A DNA stretch of 64,000 nucleotides from NCBI GenBank assembly GCA_003134855.1, contig PLCS01000007.1:443011-507010 (forward strand), written 5' to 3'. This document shows, piece by piece, positions 1-9,393 of the stretch. The DNA is from Acidobacteriaceae bacterium (GTDB lineage Bacteria; Acidobacteriota; Terriglobia; Terriglobales; Acidobacteriaceae). Position numbers and translations under genes: made by a program. The notes below the pieces were generated by a model that worked only from the letters and a program-made list of their open reading frames with translations, had not been told where the DNA came from and did not search any database. Positions within the stretch are counted from its first letter, which is position 1. Each line of letters begins with the position of its first letter.

Positions 1-708
1 GATTCCACGTTTGAATCAGGAGGCAGGATCAAGAGCGGGAGCGGTCGCTATTCGCTTTTGACAGGCTCCATCGAGATTATCGTCATAGTGATTGTGATCC
101 TGATTCCACTGCTCCATCCCGAGGCGTTGCCCATGGCGGCCATGCAGATGGCCCTGGTAGCTCCGCCGCCCCCTCCACCACCTCCGCCGCCACCTCCGCC
201 GCCAGAGGCCGTGCATGTGGCTCCGGTGAAGTCGGAGATGATGAACAATCAGCTTACGGCGCCCACCCGTATTCCGCATGACATCAAGATGGTCGCCGAG
301 AAGGAAGCGCCGGTGGCTTCGTTTGGCGTGGCTGGATCAGACTTTGGCGGCGCGAACGGCGCCATGGGCAGCCTCTTCGGCGATGCCGCCAAGACCCAGG
401 TAAAGGCCGCTCCGCCCAAGGTGGTCAAAATCTCGAGCGGCGTCATGCAGGGCATGGTGCTGCTGAAGACGCAGCCCATTTACCCGCCCATCGCCAAGGC
501 GGCTCGCGTTCAGGGCGTCGTGGTCCTGCAGGCAACAATCTCCAAAACGGGTTCCATCACGGACCTGCGCGTCGTCAGCGGACCGGCCATGCTGCAATCG
601 GCCGCTCTGGACGCCGTCAAGTCCTGGCGTTACAAGCCCTACCTGCTCAACAACGAACCGGTGGAAGTGGAGACGCAAGTCAACGTGATCTTCACTCTGG
701 GCGGATGA
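1..708 (+). CDS. TonB-family energy transducer (5' end outside window)
   Basis: The frame is open from base 1, so the true start lies upstream; 235 codons are visible. The order is a short cytoplasmic stretch, one hydrophobic anchor (IIVIVIVILIPLL), a periplasmic linker with 14 consecutive prolines (bases 163-204), and a C-terminal TonB domain of about 80 residues (YPPIAKAARVQGVVVLQATI, then SWRYKPYLLNNEPVEVETQVNVIF). TonB passes inner-membrane proton-motive energy to outer-membrane receptors. The ExbB/TolQ and two ExbD/TolR genes just downstream on the same strand supply the expected motor, which supports the call. A TolA-like role is a less likely alternative because the C-terminus is clearly TonB-like. 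Confidence 0.88.
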   Translation, partial: DSTFESGGRIKSGSGRYSLLTGSIEIIVIVIVILIPLLHPEALPMAAMQMALVAPPPPPPPPPPPPPPEAVHVAPVKSEMMNNQLTAPTRIPHDIKMVAEKEAPVASFGVAGSDFGGANGAMGSLFGDAAKTQVKAAPPKVVKISSGVMQGMVLLKTQPIYPPIAKAARVQGVVVLQATISKTGSITDLRVVSGPAMLQSAALDAVKSWRYKPYLLNNEPVEVETQVNVIFTLGG

Positions 709-846
709 GGAACATTTTGGCTCTTCCCGCCATCCCGGGGGAAGGGCCTCGCTTTTGACCTGAATGCGAATCCGGGAAAAACCGCATTCGTATCAACCGC
801 AAGACAGTAGCAGTCCACAAGAAAACTCCTTAGGAGGAATGATTCA

Positions 847-1587
847 GTGATTCTCGCTCAACTCACGTATTTCGCTTCGCATTCGGCCGCCAACCTGGCC
901 TTTCTCTTTGACGATGAAGCGGTCAGCTTCAACCTCATGGGCCTTTTGCATAACATGGGATGGGCGGCGCGTTGCATCGCCTTCGTCCTTTTCGTCGAGT
1001 CGATCTGGTCGTTGGCCGTGATGATCGACCGTTACCTGTACTTCTCCGCCGCCCGCAAGCAGTCGCGCGAATTCGCGCCCAAGGTTGCCGGCGCGCTGAA
1101 AGACAGCAAGCTCGAAGAGGCGATCAAGATCGCCGATCGCAACAAGAAGTCCCACCTGGCCGAGGTTGTGACGGCCGGCCTGCAGGAGTTTCGCGCATCG
1201 GGCGGCGCGCCGACTGATGAGTCCATCGCCAGTTCCGGCCGCGCGCTGGAGAGGGCCGAGGCCATTGTCCACGCCAAGCTGAAGAGGGGTCTTGCGGTTC
1301 TGGCCACCATCGGCGCCACCGCTCCGTTCGTCGGGCTGCTCGGCACCGTCATCGGCATTCTGAACGCCTTCCAGGCCATCGCCACCCAGAAGACTTCGGG
1401 CATCGGCGCGGTTGCCGGCGGCATCTCGGAGGCCCTGGTGACCACCGCGGCCGGCCTGTTTGTAGCCATCCCGGCCGTTATGGCCTTTAACTACTTCACC
1501 GGAAGAGTTGAATCCTTCGACGTCGAGATGGACAACTCCTCCAGCGAACTGATCGACTACTTCATCAAGCAGAGCCACAAGCGCTAA
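847..1587 (+). CDS. MotA/TolQ/ExbB proton-channel family protein
   Basis: 246 residues, a normal length for ExbB/TolQ. Three membrane segments are visible: about residues 38-62, 150-180 (ATIGATAPFVGLLGTVIGIL) and 190-220 (EALVTTAAGLFVAIPAVMAF); the second and third carry the small and threonine residues typical of the proton path. GTG is chosen as the start because AGGAGG lies at 832-837, nine bases upstream. It should form the inner-membrane motor with the two ExbD-type proteins and energise the TonB protein encoded before it. The sequence does not decide between an ExbB and a TolQ role, but the neighbouring TonB favours ExbB. Confidence 0.92.
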   Translation: MILAQLTYFASHSAANLAFLFDDEAVSFNLMGLLHNMGWAARCIAFVLFVESIWSLAVMIDRYLYFSAARKQSREFAPKVAGALKDSKLEEAIKIADRNKKSHLAEVVTAGLQEFRASGGAPTDESIASSGRALERAEAIVHAKLKRGLAVLATIGATAPFVGLLGTVIGILNAFQAIATQKTSGIGAVAGGISEALVTTAAGLFVAIPAVMAFNYFTGRVESFDVEMDNSSSELIDYFIKQSHKR

Positions 1588-1622
1588 GCGAAGCGGCTCA
1601 CGGCGTGAGCGAGAGGCTGCGG

Positions 1623-1652
1623 GGGCGGGAGAACTCAACTTCTCTCCCGCCC
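1623..1652 (+). other. Stem-loop between exbB-like and first exbD-like gene
   Basis: A perfect 10-bp inverted repeat (GGGCGGGAGA at 1623-1632 and its complement at 1643-1652) with a 10-base loop sits in the 155-base gap. There is no strong T tract after it, so it may attenuate or protect the transcript rather than fully terminate it. Confidence 0.35.
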
Positions 1653-1742
1653 GCCGGTTTCTGCCTCGCATCATCCAGGCGGTTACCGAGCAATGCCGAA
1701 AGCCGTCCGGAGTAAAAATTTTCTGGCAATGGAGCACACGCA

Positions 1743-2183
<441 letters not shown>

Positions 2184-2234
2184 CTTTTCCGCTGTCCCTT
2201 TAATGTTTGTTGAACCAACGAGGAGTTTGAAGCC

Positions 2235-2693
2235 ATGGCAATGACAATGGGGGGCGGAGGAGGCTACTCGTCCGACATCAATGTGACCCCGATGATTGAC
2301 GTTCTTCTGGTGCTGCTGATCATCTTCATGGTCATCGTCCCAGTGACGCCCAAGGGCCTGGATGCGCTGGTGCCCCAGCCGCCCAAGGATAAGCAGCAGC
2401 AGAATCCGACCGATCGTACCATCGTGGTGCAGGTTCTGCACGAGGCGGGCAAGGCTCCGTCCTACAAGATTAACGATACAGTCATCAACAACGGCGTCGG
2501 CGGCCCGGCGGCTCAGAAAGAACTGCTCGCCCGCCTTACCGAGATCTACGCCAACCGCGCCGAGCGCGTCATGTTCGTCAAGGGCGACGACAATGTCGAT
2601 TTTCGCAATGTCGCCGAGGTGATTGATATTGGCCGCTCCGCGAACGTGGATCACGTTGGGTTGATGACGCCCAAGATCATGGCCGGCCAGTAG
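2235..2693 (+). CDS. ExbD/TolR family biopolymer transport protein (second copy)
   Basis: 152 residues with the same plan as the upstream paralogue: a glycine-rich N-terminus, DINVTPMIDVLLVLLIIFMV with the membrane aspartate at Asp22, and a periplasmic domain that ends in DHVGLMTPK. It differs from the first copy by a longer lysine/glutamine-rich segment after the helix. A ribosome-binding site (AGGAG) precedes the ATG. Two ExbD genes behind one ExbB suggest a heteromeric plug in the motor, which is an inference. No further motor gene follows; the next gene is a TPR lipoprotein. Confidence 0.92.
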   Translation: MAMTMGGGGGYSSDINVTPMIDVLLVLLIIFMVIVPVTPKGLDALVPQPPKDKQQQNPTDRTIVVQVLHEAGKAPSYKINDTVINNGVGGPAAQKELLARLTEIYANRAERVMFVKGDDNVDFRNVAEVIDIGRSANVDHVGLMTPKIMAGQ

Positions 2694-2976
2694 CGGGCCG
2701 CGTTGCGGCCGCTTCCCTCAAGAGGGAGGTTGCAAACGATTGGCGCCGGCTAAGGAACGTGCAAAGTTCAGGCTGGCCAACGGCGCGTCTGGGGTGGTAT
2801 GGGATCCCCGGTATGCTCCAGGGTTGCCAGCCCCGTCTGGAGGCGGTTTTTCCGGACGGAAAACAGGAGTAGAATTTTTCCATCCTGGTTGCGGTCTCTC
2901 CCGCCCGCTGCCAGAAGAAGCAGAGATTCCAGGCGCGCGGCCGATAGGCTCTAGCCTGAAGGAGAAGGATACGAAA

Positions 2977-3813
2977 ATGAATAGACTCGCGCGTATTACG
3001 GCGCTCGCGATTGCCTTGGCCGGCATGGTGTTTTCCATGAGCGGGTGCGACAAGCTTGCAGCCCGCGACCAGTTGAACAAGGGAGTGGAAGCGTACAAGG
3101 GCACCCACTACGAAGAGGCGATTAATCACTTCCAGCAGGCGATGAAGCTTGATCCCACCCTGCCCATGGCGAAGAGCTATCTGGCCACCGCGCTGTCCCA
3201 GAATGTGGTGGCCGGACTGGATACCCCCGAGAACCTCCAGACCGCGCAGCAGGCCATCGACATCTTCATGGAGGTTCTGGACAAGAACCCGCACGATGTC
3301 AATAGCATGAAGAATATCGCCAGCATCAACTTCCAGATCAAGAAGCTGGATGAAGCCAAGAAGTGGCAGAAGAAGGTGCTGGCCGAGGATCCCAAAGATC
3401 CCGAGGCGGCCTACACCGTTGGCGTGATTGACTGGATGCAAGCGCACCAGAACACGCTGGCGGCGCTGGTGCCCGAGGGTATCAATGACGACGGCGAAGG
3501 CAACGTCAAGGCCCCCAAGAAGGTCATGGACACGCTCATCGCGCAGAATGCTCCGCTGGTCGAGGAAGGCCTGCAATACCTCACCCAGGCCAATGACAAC
3601 CGGGCCAATTATGACGAGGCCATGGCCTACCTGAACCTCATCTACCGGCGCAAGGCCGATCTGGACTACGGCAACGAGGCTGCCCGCAAGGAAGACGTCG
3701 CCATGGCCGACGAATGGCGCGCCAAGGCGATGGAAACGCGCAAAATCGTCGAAGCGAAGAAGAACGCCGGCCCCGGCGGCATTACCATGGGCGACAACGG
3801 CGAGTTGAAGTAA
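2977..3813 (+). CDS. TPR-repeat lipoprotein
   Basis: 278 residues from ATG 2977, chosen because it gives a clean lipoprotein signal (MNRLARITALAIALAGMVFS followed by MSGC) and has GGAG 12 bases upstream; the frame is open further upstream but lacks such a signal. TPR motifs start at about residue 30 (LNKGVEAYKGTHYEEAINHF, AMKLDPTLPMAKSYLATALS) and recur through the middle and C-terminal parts. It is probably anchored to the periplasmic face of a membrane and scaffolds other proteins. Its position after the TonB/ExbB/ExbD genes suggests a link with that system, but no partner can be named. Confidence 0.8.
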   Translation: MNRLARITALAIALAGMVFSMSGCDKLAARDQLNKGVEAYKGTHYEEAINHFQQAMKLDPTLPMAKSYLATALSQNVVAGLDTPENLQTAQQAIDIFMEVLDKNPHDVNSMKNIASINFQIKKLDEAKKWQKKVLAEDPKDPEAAYTVGVIDWMQAHQNTLAALVPEGINDDGEGNVKAPKKVMDTLIAQNAPLVEEGLQYLTQANDNRANYDEAMAYLNLIYRRKADLDYGNEAARKEDVAMADEWRAKAMETRKIVEAKKNAGPGGITMGDNGELK

Positions 3814-3838
3814 GCCGCGGACTTTTCACGTACACAAA

Positions 3839-3863
3839 CGGCCTCCGCCCTGCGCGGAGGCCG
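3839..3863 (+). terminator. Rho-independent-type terminator after TPR gene
   Basis: A perfect 10-bp stem (CGGCCTCCGC and its complement) with a 5-base loop, followed by CTTGTCTT. It lies 25 bases after the stop codon and closes the TonB-ExbB-ExbD-TPR cluster. Confidence 0.7.
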
Positions 3864-3985
3864 CTTGTCTTCCGGATAATTGTGCAAGAGGCTGCGTAGT
3901 CGAATACCTCATCTGCTTCATGCATATCTTCGATTTGACATTGCCCACGCCCGGAATTCTGACCAGCGGGTTCACGCAGATGGTT

Positions 3986-4037
3986 GAGGTTCATGGATCC
4001 CAGGTCCGAGAATCCGGACCTGGGGCACCCAGATTTC
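3986..4037 (-). repeat. Hairpin repeat family A, copy 1
   Basis: A copy in reverse orientation: flank GAGGTTCATGGATCCCA, stem CCCAGGTCCG / CGGACCTGGG (3999-4008 and 4015-4024) with a 6-base loop, then the flank GGGGCACCCAGATTT. It lies in the 331-base gap between the convergent TPR and SurA-like genes, which otherwise holds only two terminator-like hairpins. Confidence 0.7.
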
Positions 4038-4064
4038 TTATCCCCCGGACCTGTGCCACCCGCC

Positions 4065-4101
4065 AAACAGAAGAGGCTGCCATTGGCAGCCTCTTCTGTT
4101 T
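4065..4101. terminator. Strong bidirectional hairpin
   Basis: A perfect 17-bp inverted repeat (4065-4081 and 4085-4101) with a 3-base loop, beginning AAACAGAAGAGG and ending CCTCTTCTGTTT. It sits downstream of the SurA-like gene on the minus strand and downstream of the TPR gene on the plus strand, as expected of a shared terminator. There is no long T run. Confidence 0.6.
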
Positions 4102-4144
4102 GCGGCATCTTGAAGCGGGTTCGGCAAGTATCAGGCGGCGCGCT

Positions 4145-5221
4145 TTATTGCGCCCCCTGCTTGAAAATCTGTTCGGCAAAGTAGTTGCGAACCTTGGCTT
4201 CATCGTGGAGCATCTCGAAATAAGCAGTTTGGAGCAGTTGCCCGTGGCTATCGCGCAGAGTCTGGCGGATGGCCTGCTGTACGCGCGGGTCGTTCAGTTC
4301 GCGCTGCCCGGCCGCTTCCTTGGAGATCAGCTTGTAGATGGCGTAGCCGGCAGCGCGGCGTCCGGGAGCCGTGCTGTTGTAGACGGGAAGAACCTCCGTG
4401 ATTTGTCCCGGCTTGAGCTTGCTGATGGCGTTGTAGACTTCCGCCTCGGCGCGCAGTTGCGACTCGAATACGAAGCCCATGTCGCCGCCATTCGAGGCGG
4501 TGTTCGGATCCTCGGAGAAATTCATGGCCACGGCGCCGAAGTCCTCGCCGTTCTCCAGCTTGCTATGGAGTGTCTCGATCTTCCTCTTCGCATCGGTGTC
4601 GCCGGAGGCCTTGTTGTTTTGCAGGTTGCCGGTCTGCTGCGCGGGTCCGCTGGTGACCAAGATCCGCGCCACGCCGTACCGGGGCTCGATCAGATTGAAC
4701 TCCGGCTTATGGGCCGCAAAGTAAGCGCCAATCTCGGTATCGGTGATGTTGATCTTGGACTCGATCTCCTTGTTGAGCAGCTTGGTCTTGGTCAACTGGC
4801 GGCGCAGTTCGCGCTTGTAATCGTCAAGGGTGATGTTGTGCGCTTGGAGCTGTTTGTCGAACTCTTCCTGCGTGAAGGGAGCCTTCATCTCAGTCAGCTT
4901 GACGTTCACGTCCTCATCGCTGGCGGCAAGGTTGAGCTTGGCCGCGCGCTGCCAGAGAATCTCGTCATCGATCATCTGTTTCAGGAAATTGAGGCGAACA
5001 ATGTCGGCCTGCTCGGCGGAGGGCTTTTGGGCGTTGTCTGCAAGATAGGCCTTGTAATACTTTTCCATCTCCGAGCGCTGAATATCCTTGCCGTTCACGG
5101 TCGCCACCACGTCCGCGGCGGGTGCGCGATGGCATGCGCTCACCGCAGTCAACAGGGCTCCCCCGCAAAGAACGAGTACAACGAAACGGAACGGCGTGCG
5201 GCAAAAAGCTTTGCTTTGCAA
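4145..5221 (-). CDS. SurA/PpiC-like periplasmic peptidyl-prolyl isomerase lipoprotein
   Basis: 358 residues from a TTG start at 5221, chosen because AGGAGA lies seven bases before it and because it gives a compact lipoprotein signal (FVVLVLCGGALLTAVSAC). The longer ATG at 5302 lacks such a site. The N-terminal SurA-like helical chaperone region starts at VVATVNGKDIQRSEMEKYYK. A parvulin domain follows (VARILV, then GEDFGAVAMNFSEDPNTASN, GGDMGFV, LKPGQITEV). It probably folds or escorts outer-membrane proteins in the periplasm. The neighbouring DsbA-like and LptD genes on the same strand support an envelope-biogenesis role. Confidence 0.85.
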   Translation of the reverse strand: MQSKAFCRTPFRFVVLVLCGGALLTAVSACHRAPAADVVATVNGKDIQRSEMEKYYKAYLADNAQKPSAEQADIVRLNFLKQMIDDEILWQRAAKLNLAASDEDVNVKLTEMKAPFTQEEFDKQLQAHNITLDDYKRELRRQLTKTKLLNKEIESKINITDTEIGAYFAAHKPEFNLIEPRYGVARILVTSGPAQQTGNLQNNKASGDTDAKRKIETLHSKLENGEDFGAVAMNFSEDPNTASNGGDMGFVFESQLRAEAEVYNAISKLKPGQITEVLPVYNSTAPGRRAAGYAIYKLISKEAAGQRELNDPRVQQAIRQTLRDSHGQLLQTAYFEMLHDEAKVRNYFAEQIFKQGAQ

Positions 5222-5370
5222 CTTGGTATCTCCTGGGGGGCGCAAAAGCCCCCGGCAATCAAGCATAAATCCCCAAGCCGGTCTGGGGATACGATTTTTC
5301 ACAGCCCGACCGCCATTTGCTATCTCCGACCTGCGGGAAGCGGCAAAAAGCGAGGCTGTGTAGCGCCCGA

Positions 5371-6327
5371 CTACTGGACCGGCGCCGCGGGCTGAGCTTG
5401 CGGAGGCAAGACCGTTGCCGGCGTTGCCGCCGCGGCTGGCGGTTCCACTCCAGCGGCGCGTAGGTCGCGGTCAATCACTGTCCACAGTTGCGCCTGGGGA
5501 ATCACGCCGTTGATGCGCTCACCATCGACAAAGAGGGCGGGCACTCCATCGACGCGAAGCGCTTCGGCCTCCTTCATCGAGGCGCGCACCTGGCTCTCAT
5601 CCTGCCGCGCCAGGCAGGCATCCAGCTGCGTTGCGTCGAGCTTGCCCAGTGTGGCCTGCTGGCGGGCGATGCTGTTCAGAGCGTCGTAACTTCTGGCCAG
5701 ATTGCGGTCTTCGCCGCTGACTTCCTGTCCGTGGGAGTGGATGTAATCGACGTAGGCCCAGTAGACATCGGTGCTTTGCGCGGCCAGGCAGTTGGCGTCC
5801 ACGGAGGCGCGCATGGCCCAGGGGTGCATCTCGGGAGGGAGCGGATAGTCTTTGTAGACGAAACGCACCTTGTCCTTGTAGTGATCCAGGGTCGCGGGAA
5901 AGAGCGTCCGGTGCATTTGGGCGCAGTAGGGGCACTCAAGATCGTCGAAGCTGATGACGGTGACCTTGGCCGCGGGATTGCCGCGGATGGGCCGGTCGGC
6001 CACATCGATCGAGAAGAGCGGGTCGTTCAGCAAGTCAAACTTCTCCAGGCGGGCCAGGGTCTTGCTGTCGGACGAGATCAGAAAATCGATCACAGTAGAT
6101 TTGGCGCCGCGCGAGAGCGTGACGGGCAGCGTGTCATAGCCGGGAATCTGGCTTGGCTTGCGCGCGCCGAGGGTTACGGTGTACTCCGAGGGAACATTGA
6201 ACTGGGCGCGGACCATGACTTCAATGCGGCGGTTCAGCGTCTGGTCCGGCTGCGGGGCAGGCTGGGCTTTGCAGCCCACGGCCATGCCCAGCGCGAGCAG
6301 GCCAGTCAAAAAGTATATGCGGGTCAA
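5371..6327 (-). CDS. DsbA-family thioredoxin-fold lipoprotein
   Basis: 318 residues from TTG 6327, which has GAGGAG just upstream and yields a lipoprotein signal (IYFLTGLLALGMAVGC). Longer reading from 6435 would translate the dispersed repeat lying upstream and is rejected. After a roughly 90-residue N-terminal region comes a DsbA-type domain with VTVISFDDLECPYCAQMHRT (active-site CPYC), the helical insertion typical of DsbA, and the cis-proline loop VDGVPALFVDG. The C-terminus is alanine/proline rich. It likely forms or isomerises disulfides in the periplasm. Cysteines in the adjacent LptD make that a plausible client, by inference. Confidence 0.87.
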   Translation of the reverse strand: MTRIYFLTGLLALGMAVGCKAQPAPQPDQTLNRRIEVMVRAQFNVPSEYTVTLGARKPSQIPGYDTLPVTLSRGAKSTVIDFLISSDSKTLARLEKFDLLNDPLFSIDVADRPIRGNPAAKVTVISFDDLECPYCAQMHRTLFPATLDHYKDKVRFVYKDYPLPPEMHPWAMRASVDANCLAAQSTDVYWAYVDYIHSHGQEVSGEDRNLARSYDALNSIARQQATLGKLDATQLDACLARQDESQVRASMKEAEALRVDGVPALFVDGERINGVIPQAQLWTVIDRDLRAAGVEPPAAAATPATVLPPQAQPAAPVQ

Positions 6328-6356
6328 AGGCGACTCCTCTCTGGAAAGGATACTCC

Positions 6357-6465
6357 AGCCACCTGCGGTAAGGGGACTGGCCCCTTCGACTTCGCTCAGG
6401 GCAGGCTGTCCAGGCGGAAGGCGCTTGCGCGCCATGAATTTTGTGGCTTCCCACCCTTCGCCAGA
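6357..6465 (-). repeat. Composite dispersed repeat (partner of 19021-19120)
   Basis: Read on the minus strand this shares a 19-base identical block (TTCATGGCGCGCAAGCGCC) and a 13-base identical block (ACCGCAGGTGGCT), plus intervening matches, with 19021-19120. This copy has an extra insert of about 25-30 bases (about 6379-6408) that is itself a CCTTCGACTTCGCTCAGG repeat. It forms the spacer upstream of the DsbA-like gene. Confidence 0.65.
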
Positions 6466-6479
6466 TGGAAATGAAACGC

Positions 6480-6518
6480 AGGTCCTTCGACTCCGCTACG
6501 CTCCGCTCAGGATGACAT
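6480..6518 (-). repeat. 'HPERS'-type dispersed repeat
   Basis: It contains CCTTCGACTCCGCTACGCTC followed by CGCTCAGGATGACA. On the minus strand it translates as CHPERSVAESKDL, a phrase familiar from spurious ORFs in acidobacterial genomes. It shares CCTTCGACT-CGCT-CTCAGG with the insert at about 6380-6407. Confidence 0.6.
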
Positions 6519-6563
6519 GGCACGGAAGATTTATTCTATTCTCTGTTCCCTATTCCCTGTTCT

Positions 6564-9149
6564 TCAATACGCCGGCGGCAGGCTGGGGTCGCGGAAGGCC
6601 GAATTGGAGCGGCGTATGTCGCCCACCGAGCCGAAGTTGGCCAGCGTAAAGCTGTAGAGCCATTGGGTCTCGTTGCGCACCGAACCCAGCTCGAAGCGCC
6701 GGTATCCAAAGCTGAGGCCGCAGCAGTTCCAGTTATAAACCGCCTGCGCTCCGGCGTATTGCAGCGCGTTGTGGTCATAGTCATAGCCGCCATTGGCGGC
6801 CAGGTTGAAGCCCTTGCCGCTGGGCTTCCCGATCGAGAGAAAAGGCTCTACCTGCTGGCTCTTGATGGTCGTGGCCGCGCTGCCGTTCTCATCGACGGCG
6901 TTGAGCATGGCATGGCCCACGCCGACCGTGGCGCGTCCCCAACTGTAGCCGGCATAAAGGTTATCCGCACCGAACTGGCCGGCCTTGGGGTCGTAGTCCA
7001 GATCCCACTGCACGCGCAGGTTGTCGATGGCCTCGAAGCGCAGCCGCGAGATGATCGGCGCCAGATTGCGCGGCAAGGTGAGAAAGGCGACCCCGCTCTG
7101 GTCCAGCGTGGCGTCGAAGACGTTGCGCCGATTGTGGATCAGCGCCCTACCGAAGTGACGGTCGATAAAATACTTCTGCGCAATCTGCCAACTGGCCCAC
7201 TCGCGCATCCGCGATGGGCAGTACTTTTCTGCCGCTTCGCCGTCCGCCCCGGCGCAGGGCTGATCGCCGGCGGGGCGCAGATAAAAGCGCTGCGTCAGCG
7301 AGAATCCCGTTTCGTTGGTGTTGGTGACGATGTCGGCGCTGTCGATCAGCAGCACATTCCGAGCCTGCTCGCCGATGCCGGCCACGTAGTGGTAGGTGAT
7401 CTCGGGTTCGACGACGTGGCGCAGCTCGCGATTCCAGCGGGGGAGCGAGAAATCCCGTTCGAAAGCCGGCGGCCGAAGGTCCACCGAGGCTTCGAAATCC
7501 GTTCGATTGAGCGGATCGTGGCTGATCGTGGGAACGCCGCCGTTCGAGCCTTTCAGGTCGGGAGTCTGGCTGATGGTGTAGGCGGTCTCGCGCAGCGCGG
7601 CCTCGGCCAGCACACTCCAGCCGCCGCCAGTCAGCGGCAGCGCCAGATGCGGATAGAAGTCGATGCGGCCGGCGTTGCGGGCGTGGAAGCTGGTCCCGAT
7701 AGCGCCTCCGGGCGAGATTGGTTCTCCGGGCTCGGAGCGGCCCAGATAGCCAAGCGACGACCCCAGGCCCCAGTAGAGCGGCGACGCGCCCAGCGGCCGG
7801 TCCAGCACGTCGAAGCGCAGGCTGGGCAGATGAAGAATCCTCGCCTGGTTACCGTTGATCGATGCCGTGCTGCTGCCGGTGGCAGTGCCGGCAAAGGTCT
7901 GAAAGCGCTCCAGCGAGAGGGAGGGAACAAAGCCCTTGTGCGCGTGGGTCAGCGAGATGTCGCTCTTCACCTCGGAGCTGACCGCCTGCCAGTAGTTGTC
8001 GTTGAAGACCAGCCGGTAGACGTAGCTGGAGAGGTAATCGACGCTGCCGGCCAGCCGCGTCTCGGAGGTAATGTCCTTGCGGCCCAGGACAGTGATGTCC
8101 AGGCCGCCCTGGTCGGTGAGCGCCATCTGACTCGGATCGGCCGCGCTGGGCAGCTCGATGCCGCGGTCCAGCAGGGCATTCCAGCGAGCCGTCAGGTGGT
8201 CCAGTCCATGGCCTCTGTAGCGGAAGTCGCCGTTGGGCGCCCAGCCGCGCTTGCTGTAGTACTCCGTGCCCACCGTCATGTCCATGCTGCGGTTGATCAC
8301 CCAGTAGGCCTGCTCGCCAAAGGTGTAGCCCCGAACGGACGATCCCGTGCTGAGGACAGGGATCAGAAACCCGCTCACGCGGCCCGTCTCGTCCACCGGA
8401 TGGCGCAGATAGGGCAGATAAAAGATGGGTACTCCGAGAAAATTGAACCACGCATTGGTCGTGGAGGCCTTGTTGTCTTCGAGTTTGATGGCCCGGGAGA
8501 TGATCTCCCAGTCCGGCTTGGGCAGACGGCAGTTGGTCATCGTGCCGTCGATGATCCTGTAACGGCCCTCGCCCGTCTGCAGGACGACCCGCGCGGTAAA
8601 CAGAAGCGGATTCGTCGTGGAATAGACCGTCGTGCGGCCGAAGTGGCGCACACCCTGCGATCCATGGACGTTGAAAAAGCGCGCGGTGTGCATATTCAGC
8701 CGCATATCGCCGTGATCGGCGTAGATGAGAATATCGTTGGCTCCGCCCGTAACCTGCAAATTACCTTCCGCCTCCAGTTCCGTGGTGGACTGGCGATAGA
8801 CAACCTTGTCGGCGCGCAGAATGTAATCGCGGTAGTGGACTTCAACCCTTCCGGCGCCGGTCCAGATGTTGCCTGCCCATGATTGGTGGTCGGCACTCAG
8901 CTCAACAGGATAGCCTGTTTCCGGTACAGGCTCCGGCTGGGCCACGGGCAGAATCTGCTGGCTCGGGTCGTCCGGCAGAGCGGACGAAGCGGGACTGTTC
9001 AGGCCGGCCTCAGCCGCCTGAACGGCCTCTGGAGCAGCCGGGGGTGCCGCATTGGTCAACGCCTGCCCCCGCATTTGCAGGTGACAGAGGGCCAGCATCG
9101 TGATAAACACTAAACAGCGAGGACGCATCCCAGGAACCAAGGTCAGCAT
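6564..9149 (-). CDS. lptD: LPS-assembly outer-membrane protein LptD
   Basis: 861 residues, near the usual LptD length. A signal peptide (LVFITMLALCHLQMRGQA) is followed by a proline/alanine linker, an N-terminal LptA/OstA-like domain (about residues 85-260, with VEVHYRDYILRADKVVYRQS and FFNVHGSQGVRHFGRTTVY), and a large C-terminal beta-barrel region (YLPYLRHPVDETGRVSGFLI onward). LptD with LptE inserts lipopolysaccharide into the outer leaflet. Two starts are possible, 9149 or the ATG at 9128; the longer is given. The SurA- and DsbA-like genes downstream on the same strand fit, because LptD folding in other bacteria needs both activities. Confidence 0.93.
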   Translation of the reverse strand: MLTLVPGMRPRCLVFITMLALCHLQMRGQALTNAAPPAAPEAVQAAEAGLNSPASSALPDDPSQQILPVAQPEPVPETGYPVELSADHQSWAGNIWTGAGRVEVHYRDYILRADKVVYRQSTTELEAEGNLQVTGGANDILIYADHGDMRLNMHTARFFNVHGSQGVRHFGRTTVYSTTNPLLFTARVVLQTGEGRYRIIDGTMTNCRLPKPDWEIISRAIKLEDNKASTTNAWFNFLGVPIFYLPYLRHPVDETGRVSGFLIPVLSTGSSVRGYTFGEQAYWVINRSMDMTVGTEYYSKRGWAPNGDFRYRGHGLDHLTARWNALLDRGIELPSAADPSQMALTDQGGLDITVLGRKDITSETRLAGSVDYLSSYVYRLVFNDNYWQAVSSEVKSDISLTHAHKGFVPSLSLERFQTFAGTATGSSTASINGNQARILHLPSLRFDVLDRPLGASPLYWGLGSSLGYLGRSEPGEPISPGGAIGTSFHARNAGRIDFYPHLALPLTGGGWSVLAEAALRETAYTISQTPDLKGSNGGVPTISHDPLNRTDFEASVDLRPPAFERDFSLPRWNRELRHVVEPEITYHYVAGIGEQARNVLLIDSADIVTNTNETGFSLTQRFYLRPAGDQPCAGADGEAAEKYCPSRMREWASWQIAQKYFIDRHFGRALIHNRRNVFDATLDQSGVAFLTLPRNLAPIISRLRFEAIDNLRVQWDLDYDPKAGQFGADNLYAGYSWGRATVGVGHAMLNAVDENGSAATTIKSQQVEPFLSIGKPSGKGFNLAANGGYDYDHNALQYAGAQAVYNWNCCGLSFGYRRFELGSVRNETQWLYSFTLANFGSVGDIRRSNSAFRDPSLPPAY

Positions 9150-9393
9150 AGCAAAAATGGCTGCCTTGGCATCCGATGCGCCGCGCGGCTCTGGCAGCAG
9201 GCAAAAATCGATTGGTTTTCACCGCGCTCGGATCCAGCGATCCGGGCTCTGCCTGTTTTTTCTTGCGCAATCTCCCTTCTCTTTTGAAATCAACGTTCTT
9301 CAGACCCGTTTTTCGCGGGCTTGGAGAACCGGAACCGTCGCTCTGGGCCGGGAATATCTGTCCGAAGAGCGCGTCAGAAGGGAAACTGGAGCC

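Noticed and set aside
3920-5395. 491-codon open frame on the plus strand
   Set aside because: Covers a repeat and lies antisense to the SurA-like gene; no domain.
6328-6435. Longer N-terminus for the DsbA-like protein
   Set aside because: It would translate a dispersed repeat (LSEVEG-type) and bury the lipoprotein signal; the TTG at 6327 has a good ribosome-binding site.
6663-8882. 739-codon open frame on the plus strand
   Set aside because: It is antisense to lptD, with a composition typical of a GC-rich shadow frame and no recognisable motif.
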